NCBI GenBank assembly: GCA_026982175.1
Contig: JALSHP010000373.1
Span: 1 to 8,198, forward strand
Length of the DNA: 8,198 bases
Reading direction: 5' to 3'
From: Campylobacteraceae bacterium
GTDB lineage: Bacteria; Campylobacterota; Campylobacteria; Campylobacterales; Sulfurovaceae
A program made the translations under genes and the position numbers. Positions 1-6,004 of the stretch are shown one piece after another (the first letter of the stretch is position 1; each line of letters opens with the position of its first letter). Under the pieces are notes generated by a model. The model did no database searches. It worked only from the letters and a program-made list of their open reading frames with translations, and had not been told where the DNA came from.

Positions 1-387
1 TTAAAGGCGTTTGAGCAAGAGTTTGCACGTCATTCGGTTTCACAAAAAATTGCCACCATGCAAAAAGAGTTTAAGAACTTAGAAGATGAGTTTAAACGTG
101 TGATGCAGTATCAGATGACACAAAATGAGAACAGAGTTACGCCTTTGGAGGGTGAGTTAAAAGAGAAATTAGCGTATGCTTTACAACTTAAAGCTACGCA
201 AGTAAAAGCCCTTGAAGAGCAGTTTAAACTCTCTAACCCTAAAAATAAGCAAAAAGAGGGTTGGGCAGAAGTAGTAATGGCTGGAAAACGTGTTAATTTA
301 TCGTCCATTAAAAAAGATGATAAATTTGTAATTACAGATACAAAGACGAAATTAGAAGTTGTTTGTATAGATAAAAAAGAGATATAA
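1..387 (+). CDS. xseA: Probable exodeoxyribonuclease VII large subunit, C-terminal part (5' partial)
   Basis: The frame is open from base 1 to the TAA at 385-387, giving 128 visible residues, so the gene begins outside the window; the ATG at 58 is internal. ExoVII (XseA with several XseB) degrades single-stranded DNA in the cytoplasm. The visible part is a long charged heptad-rich helix (about residues 1-75), then a linker 'NPKNKQKEGWAEV' and a short beta-rich end with 'VNLSSIKKDDKFVI'. This matches the XseA order of coiled coil followed by a small C-terminal beta segment where a 'V..GD.F.' type motif is usual. The OB-fold and catalytic region would lie upstream and cannot be seen. The next gene starts two bases after the stop, which suggests co-transcription. 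The assignment rests on family memory of the C-terminal pattern; an unrelated coiled-coil protein is the alternative. Confidence 0.66.
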   Translation, partial: LKAFEQEFARHSVSQKIATMQKEFKNLEDEFKRVMQYQMTQNENRVTPLEGELKEKLAYALQLKATQVKALEEQFKLSNPKNKQKEGWAEVVMAGKRVNLSSIKKDDKFVITDTKTKLEVVCIDKKEI

Positions 388-388
388 A

Positions 389-790
389 GTGAAAAAAATA
401 ATGGATAATTTGTTTTGGGTAGTGTTGGTAGTGTTAGGGATTTATGTGCTTTATTCAAAAGGCATCATAGGGGCAAATTTTGAGTCTGTTTCGGCTAAAG
501 TTGCCTATGAGATGCTTGAAAAAGATGATAGTAATTTGACTATTTTAGATGTTAGAACGCCTGAAGAGTTTAAAGCTGATGGGCATTTGATAGGGGCGAA
601 ACTCATACCTGTTGACCAATTGGCTAAAAACTTAAATATGTTAGATAAATCTAAAACTATTTTGGTCTATTGTAGAAGTGGTAGCCGTTCGGTTTATGCT
701 TCACGTGTTTTAGAAAAAAATGGTTTTACTCCTTTGAACATGAGTGGGGGCATTAATGCTTGGAAATCTGAAAAGCTTCCTCTAAAGTAA
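389..790 (+). CDS. Membrane-anchored single-domain rhodanese-like protein
   Basis: The protein has 133 residues. An N-terminal hydrophobic segment (about residues 8-22, 'FWVVLVVLGIYVLY') with Lys before it looks like an uncleaved membrane anchor. It is followed by one rhodanese domain (about 33-130). Visible domain motifs are 'LDVRTPEEF' (53-61), the active-site loop 'CRSGSRS' with the expected catalytic Cys95, and 'GGINAW' (120-125). Such domains carry sulfane sulfur as a Cys persulfide or act in thiol/redox relay; the anchor probably places the domain on the periplasmic face, but orientation is inferred. The start is taken as GTG 389, because an AAGAG stretch at about 377-381 sits some 7 bases before it. 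An in-frame ATG at 401 would have a spacer near 19 bases but cannot be excluded. The gene begins two bases after the upstream stop and ends 10 bases before the next gene, so an operon is likely. The physiological sulfur donor or acceptor is unknown. Confidence 0.9.
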   Translation: MKKIMDNLFWVVLVVLGIYVLYSKGIIGANFESVSAKVAYEMLEKDDSNLTILDVRTPEEFKADGHLIGAKLIPVDQLAKNLNMLDKSKTILVYCRSGSRSVYASRVLEKNGFTPLNMSGGINAWKSEKLPLK

Positions 791-800
791 AGAAATTCTG

Positions 801-1091
801 ATGGAAAGAGTGACTTTACGAGAGTATGCAAAGCGACATAAATTGAGCTACTTTAATGTCATGAAAATGGCAAAAAGTGGTGACGTAAAAAGTGTGGTGG
901 AAAAAGTTGAGGGTAAAGAAGTAACTTATGTCCTCATTGATGAAGCACAAGAGAAGAAAGTAAGTGAGAGTATTATTGAGAGTTCGGCTAAAAGTTTGAC
1001 ACTCGCTGAAGAGAATAAGCTTCTAAAAAAAGAGATAGTGCGTCTGAAAGAGGAGCTTGAGAAGTGTCATAAACGGACAGTTTTAGCCTAA
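801..1091 (+). CDS. Small HTH/coiled-coil protein of unknown function
   Basis: This is a 96-residue, highly charged protein. Residues about 4-46 ('VTLREYAKRHKLSYFNVMKM' and onward to 'VTYVLID') read like an excisionase/MerR-type winged helix-turn-helix: a first helix 'LREYAKRHK', a turn 'LS', a second helix 'YFNVMKMAKSG', and a short strand pair ending in 'VTYVLID'. Residues about 66-91 ('LTLAEENKLLKKEIVRLKEE' and onward) form a likely coiled coil suited to dimerisation. There is no transmembrane segment. A modest purine-rich stretch (about 785-793) precedes the ATG. It follows the rhodanese gene by 10 bases and is the last gene of the plus-strand run, converging on msbA. I do not recognise a named family; a small DNA-binding regulator is the reasonable guess, but no target site is visible. 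An architectural or adaptor role is possible instead. Confidence 0.78.
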   Translation: MERVTLREYAKRHKLSYFNVMKMAKSGDVKSVVEKVEGKEVTYVLIDEAQEKKVSESIIESSAKSLTLAEENKLLKKEIVRLKEELEKCHKRTVLA

Positions 1092-1097
1092 GCTTAG
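1088..1097. repeat. 10-bp palindrome spanning both convergent stop codons
   Basis: CTAAGCTTAG is a perfect palindrome. It contains the TAA of the small HTH gene (1089-1091) and, on the other strand, the TAA of msbA (1094-1096). No GC-rich stem with a T-tract lies here. A weak AT hairpin, AAAATT (1101-1106) with AATTTT (1113-1118), falls inside the msbA 3' end. Whether either structure terminates transcription is uncertain. Confidence 0.5.
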
Positions 1098-2803
1098 ACC
1101 AAAATTTTCGCCAATTTTTGATACTCTTCACATTCATTAATAAGCTCTTGATGTTGACCTCTACAAAGAATTTCCCCATTTTTAAAGACCAATATGGCAT
1201 CTGATTTTTCAATGGTACTAAGTCTATGTGCTACTGTAATGGTTATTATCTCATGCTTTAGGGCTTCTAGTGCTTTTTGAATGAGGGCTTCACTTTTGTT
1301 GTCAAGGGCTGAAGTGGCTTCATCTAAAATGAGAATATCTGGCTCTTTGTATAAAGCACGTGCTAAAGCAATACGTTGTCTCTGTCCACCAGAGAGGTTA
1401 TTTCCATTTTCACTTAACATTGTGTTAATACCATCTTCTAAGCCCTCTATAAACTCTAAAGCATGAGCTTTTTTAAGAGCTTCTTTGACTTTCTCTTCAT
1501 TAAATAGTTGACCGTAAGCAACATTTTGAGCGATGGTATCGTTAAAAATGTAGATGCGTTGGGTGACATAGGCAACTTTTTGATGTAGTGACTCTAGGGT
1601 TAAATCTTTGAGATTATATTTGTCATTAATAAGAATCTCCCCCTCACTTGGGTCATAGAAACGTACCAAAAGATTAACCAAAGAGGATTTACCTGCACCA
1701 GAATCACCCACAAGGGCGATGCTCTCCCCTCTATCAACGCCTAAGGAGACATGGTTAAGGGCTAGTTTATCACCATATTTTAATGAGCTATTGAGAACAG
1801 AGAGATGTTTGATTTGCTCTTTGAGTTCAATTTTTCCCGATTTAATGCTAGGCTCTGTATTCAGAAGTTCAAACATTCGCTCATTGGCAACCACGGCATC
1901 TTGGGCTTGGTTGTAGAGGTTTGAGATACGTTTGATGGGGGTGTAGAGCATAAAAAGAGCAGCTGAAAAGGCAAAAAAAGCACCTACGGTCATACGTTCT
2001 TCAATCACTTCTGTCCCTCCAATGTAGATGACAACCCCAATGGCGACTGAACCCAATATCTCCATGAGAGGTGAGGTTAAGGCTGCTACTTTGACTTGTT
2101 TTAAAAGGTATTTAAAGACATTTTGGTTTTCTTTGGCAAACTTTTGACTCTCTAACTTTTGGCTAGAGTGAGATTTGATGACCTCTATGTTAGAAAATAT
2201 TTCACCCAAACGGCTTGTCATATCAGAGGTACTCTCTTGTGAAAGTTTTGAGTAGCGTTTCATCTTTTTTGCCAAAACACTTAAAGGGTAGAGGGCAATG
2301 GGCATAATGATTAAAAAATAAAAAGCCAGTTTAGGACTCTCGTAAATAACATAGCCTGTCAAGGCAATAATGGTCAAAGATTCACGAATGAAGTCGGGAA
2401 TGATTTTAGTAACCACGCTTTGTATGCGTCCAATATCATTGGTGACACGAGACAAAATCTCACCAGAGTGCATTTTTTGAAAGAAGCTTATGTCTTGGTA
2501 GGTGAGGTGAGTCACCAAGTTGTCACGCAATTTACGCACGACATCTAGCCCTATGAATGACATGTAGTAAGTTTGGATGTATTGACCAATGCCTTTGAGT
2601 GAAAAAACAGCGATGATGATAAATGGCATCACCATAAGCATGTCAGCGTCTTTGGCGACAAAGATGTCATCAAGTAGGGGTTTTATCATTTGGGCAGTTC
2701 CCATTGTCCCCACAGCTACGGCTAACATTCCTAAAATAGCAAAAAGAAATTGGCGTTTGTAGTTCGCTAAATAAGGAAGGTATTGTTTAAATAAATTTTT
2801 CAT
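1094..2803 (-). CDS. msbA: Lipid A/phospholipid flippase, MsbA-type ABC exporter (fused permease-ATPase)
   Basis: The 569-residue length is normal for MsbA-like half-transporters, which work as homodimers in the inner membrane and flip lipid A-core and phospholipid using ATP. The N-terminal part (about 1-310) is a type IV ABC exporter membrane domain with hydrophobic segments near 18-40, 55-82, 140-160, 161-178, 248-263 and 273-290. The ATPase domain (about 330-569) is complete: Walker A 'GDSGAGKSS' (366-374), Q-loop Gln415 in 'YVTQR', signature 'LSGGQRQR' (470-477), Walker B 'ILILDEATSALD' (490-501) with Glu495, and H-loop His526 in 'AHRLST'. No key residue is missing. The ATG at 2803 gives the expected N-terminus; only a weak AAAAG-type ribosome site precedes it. 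It is transcribed divergently from the lipid-desaturase-like gene and appears monocistronic. The lipid A substrate is inferred from the family; another lipid or drug substrate is the alternative. Confidence 0.9.
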   Translation of the reverse strand: MKNLFKQYLPYLANYKRQFLFAILGMLAVAVGTMGTAQMIKPLLDDIFVAKDADMLMVMPFIIIAVFSLKGIGQYIQTYYMSFIGLDVVRKLRDNLVTHLTYQDISFFQKMHSGEILSRVTNDIGRIQSVVTKIIPDFIRESLTIIALTGYVIYESPKLAFYFLIIMPIALYPLSVLAKKMKRYSKLSQESTSDMTSRLGEIFSNIEVIKSHSSQKLESQKFAKENQNVFKYLLKQVKVAALTSPLMEILGSVAIGVVIYIGGTEVIEERMTVGAFFAFSAALFMLYTPIKRISNLYNQAQDAVVANERMFELLNTEPSIKSGKIELKEQIKHLSVLNSSLKYGDKLALNHVSLGVDRGESIALVGDSGAGKSSLVNLLVRFYDPSEGEILINDKYNLKDLTLESLHQKVAYVTQRIYIFNDTIAQNVAYGQLFNEEKVKEALKKAHALEFIEGLEDGINTMLSENGNNLSGGQRQRIALARALYKEPDILILDEATSALDNKSEALIQKALEALKHEIITITVAHRLSTIEKSDAILVFKNGEILCRGQHQELINECEEYQKLAKILV

Positions 2804-2860
2804 TTTTGTCTTTTATGTTTATTTTTTATGTTTATATTTATAAGGCATGGATTTTAAGGT

Positions 2861-2889
2861 ATTATAGCACTATGAATATAAATACAAAA
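2861..2889 (-). promoter_or_regulatory. Predicted sigma-70 promoter for msbA
   Basis: Reading the minus strand, TATAAT (2861-2866) is preceded by TGC, making an extended -10 (TGNTATAAT). A weak -35 candidate, TTTTGT (2884-2889), lies 17 bases upstream. The predicted start near 2854 leaves a leader of about 50 bases. The element overlaps the first codons of the divergent desaturase-like gene. Confidence 0.55.
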
Positions 2890-3588
2890 CAAATTTCTTT
2901 TAATCTTGCCATGAAAAAGTATCACGAAAAAAAACGCTATGGTTATATCTATCTCTTGGTCTCTTTTTTGAATGTGGGGATGCAATTTTATTTGTTAAGC
3001 GTACTTTTTACTTTAAATTTTCAATGGCATTTATTTTTAGTTATTTTTCTCTTGGCTTACTTTTTAACGGACTTTATCAATGGCTATATACATCTATATA
3101 TGGACAACAACCACAACTATGAGGGCATAATGGGCCCTTTTGTTGCTAGTTTTCATCTGCATCATCGTCATCCAACTTATGCAAACTTTTCTTTGCCACG
3201 AATTTATTTTAATGAATCAGGAGCTAAGTTTTGGTTAGTACTATTTTTACTCTTAACCATAGTTTTGAGTTTCACGCAGATAAACAGTTATCTTTTAATG
3301 ACGCTTATTTTCATAGGTATACTCTCTTCAGTAGCCGAAGTTTCGCACTTTTTATGTCACAATGGCAAGAGTAGCACAGTACTTTTCTTACAAAACATAG
3401 GCATTTTACTTTCAATGAAACATCACCGTAAACATCATGAAGAAGACAATCAATCCTATGCTTTTTTAAATGGCATGAGTGATTTTTTTTTAGATAAGAT
3501 TGCTAAGAGATTTTATGATGGTTATCAAAATTATTCTGATTTACATGCTAAGGCTTATGTGGGGGAAGATACTAGGAATAGGGGATAA
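2872..3588 (+). CDS. CarF/TMEM189 (Kua)-like lipid desaturase domain membrane protein
   Basis: From ATG 2872 the protein has 238 residues. It has hydrophobic segments near 24-46, 53-73, 119-135 and 139-158, and its histidine/aspartate pattern fits the lipid desaturase domain (PF10520): 'TDFINGYIHLYMD' (66-78; Asp67, His74, Asp78), 'FHLHHRHP' (94-101), 'EVSHFLCH' (156-163), and 'KHHRKHHEEDNQSYAFLNG' (183-201) followed by 'FFLDKI'. The family includes animal TMEM189 and myxobacterial CarF, which make the vinyl-ether bond of plasmalogens, and plant FAD4, a phosphatidylglycerol acyl desaturase; all are thought to use a di-iron centre and O2. Membership is well supported by motif order, but the substrate is not determined. 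The frame stays open upstream to a TTG at 2806 and ATG 2815; that extension covers the intergenic region and was rejected. AAGG at 2856-2859 is 12 bases from the chosen ATG, a long spacer. The gene is divergent from msbA and followed 63 bases later by glyS. Confidence 0.82.
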   Translation: MNINTKQISFNLAMKKYHEKKRYGYIYLLVSFLNVGMQFYLLSVLFTLNFQWHLFLVIFLLAYFLTDFINGYIHLYMDNNHNYEGIMGPFVASFHLHHRHPTYANFSLPRIYFNESGAKFWLVLFLLLTIVLSFTQINSYLLMTLIFIGILSSVAEVSHFLCHNGKSSTVLFLQNIGILLSMKHHRKHHEEDNQSYAFLNGMSDFFLDKIAKRFYDGYQNYSDLHAKAYVGEDTRNRG

Positions 3589-3612
3589 TTCTAAACCTTA
3601 TAAAAATTTAGC

Positions 3613-3618
3613 TAAAAT
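3613..3618 (+). promoter_or_regulatory. Possible -10 box for glyS
   Basis: TAAAAT sits in the 63-base gap before glyS, with a predicted start near 3625 and a leader of about 27 bases. A second AT-rich candidate, TATAAA (3599-3604), is close by. No convincing -35 is visible. Read-through from the desaturase-like gene is also possible, since no terminator hairpin is seen between them. Confidence 0.35.
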
Positions 3619-3651
3619 TCCATCAATAATTATGACTAGGATAAGCTAAAA

Positions 3652-5700
3652 ATGACAAAAGCACTTCTAATAGAGATAGGGGTAGAAGAACTACCTGCTA
3701 TTCCACTTCTTAAAATTGTAAAAAACATTGAAAAATCTTGGAAAGATTTACTTGTAGAGTATCGTCTTGAATCTGAATTTGAATTCATCTATACGCCTCG
3801 TCGTTTGGTACTTCGCCATAAAGCATTTCCTTTAAAACAGCGTGACAACATCATAGAGCTTGTAGGACCACCAATGGTGGCTGCTGTTCGTGATGGAGAA
3901 GTGACGAATGCTGGACTTGGTTTTGCTCGTAAGTGTGGGGTGAGTTTTGAGGAGCTTGGACGTACAGAAAAAAAGGGAAAAGAGTGCCTTTACTTTAAGC
4001 AAGAGCAAGAAGGAAAGCCAAGTGAAGAACTTCTTGAAGCCATGCTTACGCAGTGGTTAAACTCTATGGCATTTGGTAAGATGATGCGTTGGGGAAGTAG
4101 AAGCGATGAGTTTATTCGCCCTTTGCGTTGGTTACAAGTGCGTCTTGATGATGAGGTAGTTGATGTTGAACTCTTTGGGGTTAAGTCAAGTAGTAAAACT
4201 TTTGTACATCGTATGGTGAATTTTGATGCTATTGAAGTGGCTAGTGTCAATGAGTATGAGAAGATTTTAAGTGAGGGGAAAGTCTCACTTTATCCTAAAG
4301 AGCGTGAAGCGAAAATTTTAGCTGAATTTGATGCACTTGAAAAAGAGCATAACATTAGCATTGAACGAGATTTAGAGTTGTTGGCTGAAATCGTTGCCAT
4401 TACGGAAAACCCAAAATCACTGCTTGGTTCTTTTGATGAACTTTTTTTAGAGCTACCCCCTGAAGCGATTATTGCCTCTATGAAAGAGCATCAACGCTAT
4501 TTTCCTGTCTTTGAAAATGAGAAACTCTCTAACAAGTTCATTGTGGTTTCTAATGCCGTAACCGATGACTACACCAAAGTAGTTGAGGGAAATGAACGTG
4601 TTTTAAAACCACGTTTAGCTGATGGATTGTTCTTTTACCGAAACGATTTAAAAAGAGGTCTCTTAACCGATGGGCTAGAGAAGATTACCTTTATGGACGG
4701 ATTGGGTTCATTGACTGACAAGATTGAGCGTGAGAAGAAGATAGCCCTTGCATTGCTTGAACGCTATATGGAGCAAGTTAAAAAAGAGACAGGTAAAAGT
4801 GAAAGTGAACTTAAAGAGCTTATGGGTGAGACTATCTCTTTAGCAAAGGCTGACTTAACTTCTGAAATGGTTTATGAGTTTACAGAGCTTCAAGGGCTTA
4901 TGGGGTATTACTATGCTAAAGCTTTGGGTAAAGATGAAGTGGTTTATAGTGCGATTAAAGAGCAGTATTTTCCTTTAGGTGAGGGTGCTGAACTTCCAAG
5001 TTCTACCTTCTCTGCCATTGTGGCAATGGCAATTAAGCTTGACACTTTAGTAGGGCTTTTCTCGGTGGGTAAAATACCAAGTGGTTCAAAAGACCCATTT
5101 GCTTTGCGTCGTGCTGTTAATGGAATTGTGCGTATGGTAACTACATATGACTTAGCCTTTAATCTTGACGAGATATTAGAAGCATTAAGCACAGAATATG
5201 CCTCTTATGAGACAGATAAGCTTATTGAATTTATAGTGGAACGTATTAAAAAGTCACTACAAGCTAACCCCTCGGTGATTATGGCTGTACTTGAAGCTGG
5301 TGAGAAAGATGTTAATGAGATTGCTAAAAAAGTTTCAGCGTTAAATGCCATTGTTTCTCAAGATGAATTTAAAGAACAGTTTACGACCTTTAAACGTGTG
5401 GCAAATATTTCTAAAGAGGTTAATTTAGACGAAGTGTTAGTGGTTGATGAAAAACTATTTGCCATAGCAATTGAAAAAGAGTTATATGCTGACTATAAAG
5501 ATACGATGCAAAAATCGTATGGCTCTTACGAAGAGAAATTAAAAGCGATGTTTGCACTTAAAGAAAAACTAGATAAATATTTTGATGATGTGATGGTCAA
5601 TGCAGAAGATGAAGCGATTAAAAATAACCGTAAAAATACCATAGCTTCTGTTTATAAATCATTTAAAGAGATAGCAGACATACAAGAAATAACGATATAA
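3652..5700 (+). CDS. glyS: Glycyl-tRNA synthetase beta subunit
   Basis: The 682-residue product has the usual length for bacterial GlyS. With GlyQ it forms the alpha2-beta2 enzyme that charges tRNA-Gly in the cytoplasm; the beta chain mainly binds tRNA. Recognisable family stretches are the N-terminal 'LLIEIGVEELPA' (5-16), 'TPRRLVL' (48-54), 'LPPEAIIASMKEHQRYFPV' (268-286), 'RLADGLFFYRNDLK' (321-334), the HD-like domain with 'KADLTSEMVYEFTELQGLMG' (399-418), 'GSKDPFALRRAVNGI' (478-492), and a C-terminal DALR-type anticodon-binding part (about 570-670). No frameshift or gap is apparent. The ATG at 3652 is preceded by AGGATAAG (3638-3645), a good ribosome site. The alpha-subunit gene glyQ is not next to it. 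A strongly AT-rich region follows the stop. Confidence 0.97.
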   Translation: MTKALLIEIGVEELPAIPLLKIVKNIEKSWKDLLVEYRLESEFEFIYTPRRLVLRHKAFPLKQRDNIIELVGPPMVAAVRDGEVTNAGLGFARKCGVSFEELGRTEKKGKECLYFKQEQEGKPSEELLEAMLTQWLNSMAFGKMMRWGSRSDEFIRPLRWLQVRLDDEVVDVELFGVKSSSKTFVHRMVNFDAIEVASVNEYEKILSEGKVSLYPKEREAKILAEFDALEKEHNISIERDLELLAEIVAITENPKSLLGSFDELFLELPPEAIIASMKEHQRYFPVFENEKLSNKFIVVSNAVTDDYTKVVEGNERVLKPRLADGLFFYRNDLKRGLLTDGLEKITFMDGLGSLTDKIEREKKIALALLERYMEQVKKETGKSESELKELMGETISLAKADLTSEMVYEFTELQGLMGYYYAKALGKDEVVYSAIKEQYFPLGEGAELPSSTFSAIVAMAIKLDTLVGLFSVGKIPSGSKDPFALRRAVNGIVRMVTTYDLAFNLDEILEALSTEYASYETDKLIEFIVERIKKSLQANPSVIMAVLEAGEKDVNEIAKKVSALNAIVSQDEFKEQFTTFKRVANISKEVNLDEVLVVDEKLFAIAIEKELYADYKDTMQKSYGSYEEKLKAMFALKEKLDKYFDDVMVNAEDEAIKNNRKNTIASVYKSFKEIADIQEITI

Positions 5701-5704
5701 AACA

Positions 5705-5733
5705 TTAAATATTAAAATATTTTAAATATTTAA
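5705..5733. repeat. All-AT inverted repeat
   Basis: TTAAATATT (5705-5713) pairs perfectly with AATATTTAA (5725-5733) around an 11-base centre. The centre holds a second palindrome, AAAATATTTT (5714-5723). It starts four bases after the glyS stop. It has no G or C, so it would be a weak RNA hairpin; a protein-binding site or chance in AT-rich DNA are the options. Confidence 0.5.
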
Positions 5734-5763
5734 AGTAAAAATATATATTTATTTAAAATTAAG

Positions 5764-5791
5764 TTTAAATCTAAAAACTTTCTATTATAAT
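5764..5791 (+). promoter_or_regulatory. Predicted promoter of the 37-codon small ORF
   Basis: A perfect TATAAT (5786-5791) has a weak -35-like TTTAAA (5764-5769) 16 bases upstream, and a very AT-rich region above that. The predicted start near 5798 leaves a leader of about 48 bases to the ATG at 5846. Confidence 0.55.
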
Positions 5792-5834
5792 GAATTAAAT
5801 AATTAATTATATAAACTTATTTAATTTTAATATA

Positions 5835-5840
5835 AGGAAG
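5835..5840 (+). promoter_or_regulatory. Strong Shine-Dalgarno site of the small ORF
   Basis: AGGAAG is five bases before ATG 5846 and is the first G/C-containing cluster after the AT-rich island. It is a better ribosome site than those of most larger genes here, and is the main reason to believe the short frame is translated. Confidence 0.65.
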
Positions 5841-5845
5841 TCATT

Positions 5846-5959
5846 ATGAATTTATCTGATCACAGTAAGCTATTAAAAATGGCAATGGAAGAGGGTTGTA
5901 AAACAGTAAGAGATTTAGCAGTTTTTATTAAACTTCATAATGCACAATTAAGTGCATAA
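5846..5959 (+). CDS. Small ORF, 37-residue protein of unknown function
   Basis: ATG 5846 to TAA 5957-5959 encodes 37 residues, beginning 'MNLSDHSKLLKMAMEEGCK' and ending 'FIKLHNAQLSA'. It has a well-placed AGGAAG ribosome site, an upstream TATAAT box and a terminator-like hairpin right after the stop, so it looks like a complete independent transcription unit. The peptide is mixed hydrophobic/charged with a single Cys18; it could form two short helices ('HSKLLKMAMEE', 'VRDLAVFIKLHN') and has no signal peptide or obvious transmembrane segment. The second helix region vaguely suggests half of a helix-turn-helix, but this is too short to claim. GC content is 29% (33 of 114 bases). I do not recognise the family. 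The transcript could instead be a small RNA with an accidental frame. Confidence 0.6.
   Translation: MNLSDHSKLLKMAMEEGCKTVRDLAVFIKLHNAQLSA
5940..5957 (+). repeat. Hairpin at the end of the small ORF
   Basis: ATGCAC (5940-5945) and GTGCAT (5952-5957) are perfectly complementary around AATTAA, covering the last codons and the first base of the stop. GTGCA (5952-5956) is also complementary to TGCAC at 5977-5981 within the downstream hairpin, so the two structures are mutually exclusive. Confidence 0.5.
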
Positions 5960-5961
5960 GT

Positions 5962-5990
5962 AGGGTGTCAATTTATTGCACCTTGTTTTT
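5962..5990 (+). terminator. Intrinsic-terminator-like hairpin after the small ORF
   Basis: AGGGTGT (5962-5968) pairs with GCACCTT (5978-5984), a 7-bp stem with two G-U pairs, followed by G and a run of five T (5986-5990). This fits a modest rho-independent terminator reading on the plus strand. Read the other way there is no T-tract next to the stem, so it is not an obvious tgt terminator, although it lies only 15 bases past the tgt stop. Confidence 0.6.
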
Positions 5991-6004
5991 ATAAATTGCT
6001 TTTC

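Larger units (their letters stand above)
5701..5835. other. Extremely AT-rich intergenic island after glyS
   Basis: Of these 135 bases, only eight are G or C (5703, 5735, 5763, 5771, 5778, 5782, 5792, 5816), about 94% AT. It contains an inverted repeat and the promoter and leader of the small ORF at 5846. There is no clear intrinsic terminator for glyS. Such DNA is typical of UP-element-like or nucleoid-protein-bound promoter regions, but that role is inferred. Confidence 0.8.

Noticed and set aside
111..458. Open frame on the minus strand across the xseA end and the rhodanese start
   Set aside because: It overlaps two better-supported genes, has no ribosome site, and its peptide has no recognisable motif; it is a shadow frame.
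1281..1466. Plus-strand open frames inside msbA (also 1719-1916)
   Set aside because: They lie opposite the conserved ATPase domain of msbA and have no independent support.
2806..2871. Upstream extension of the desaturase-like gene to TTG 2806 or ATG 2815
   Set aside because: The added residues are low-complexity aromatic and hydrophobic, translate the msbA leader and promoter region, and have no ribosome site; ATG 2872 fits the family start better.
3990..4250. Minus-strand open frame inside glyS (also 4944-5192)
   Set aside because: Antisense to a well-conserved, intact glyS coding region, with no start context; explained by codon bias of glyS.
5704..5733. Intrinsic terminator for glyS
   Set aside because: The hairpin has no G-C pair and no proper T-run after it, so it would be too weak for a typical rho-independent terminator.
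5701..5845. Replication origin or plasmid iteron region suggested by the AT-rich stretch
   Set aside because: No DnaA-box cluster (TTATCCACA-like) or direct iterons are present, and no dnaA or rep gene is nearby.
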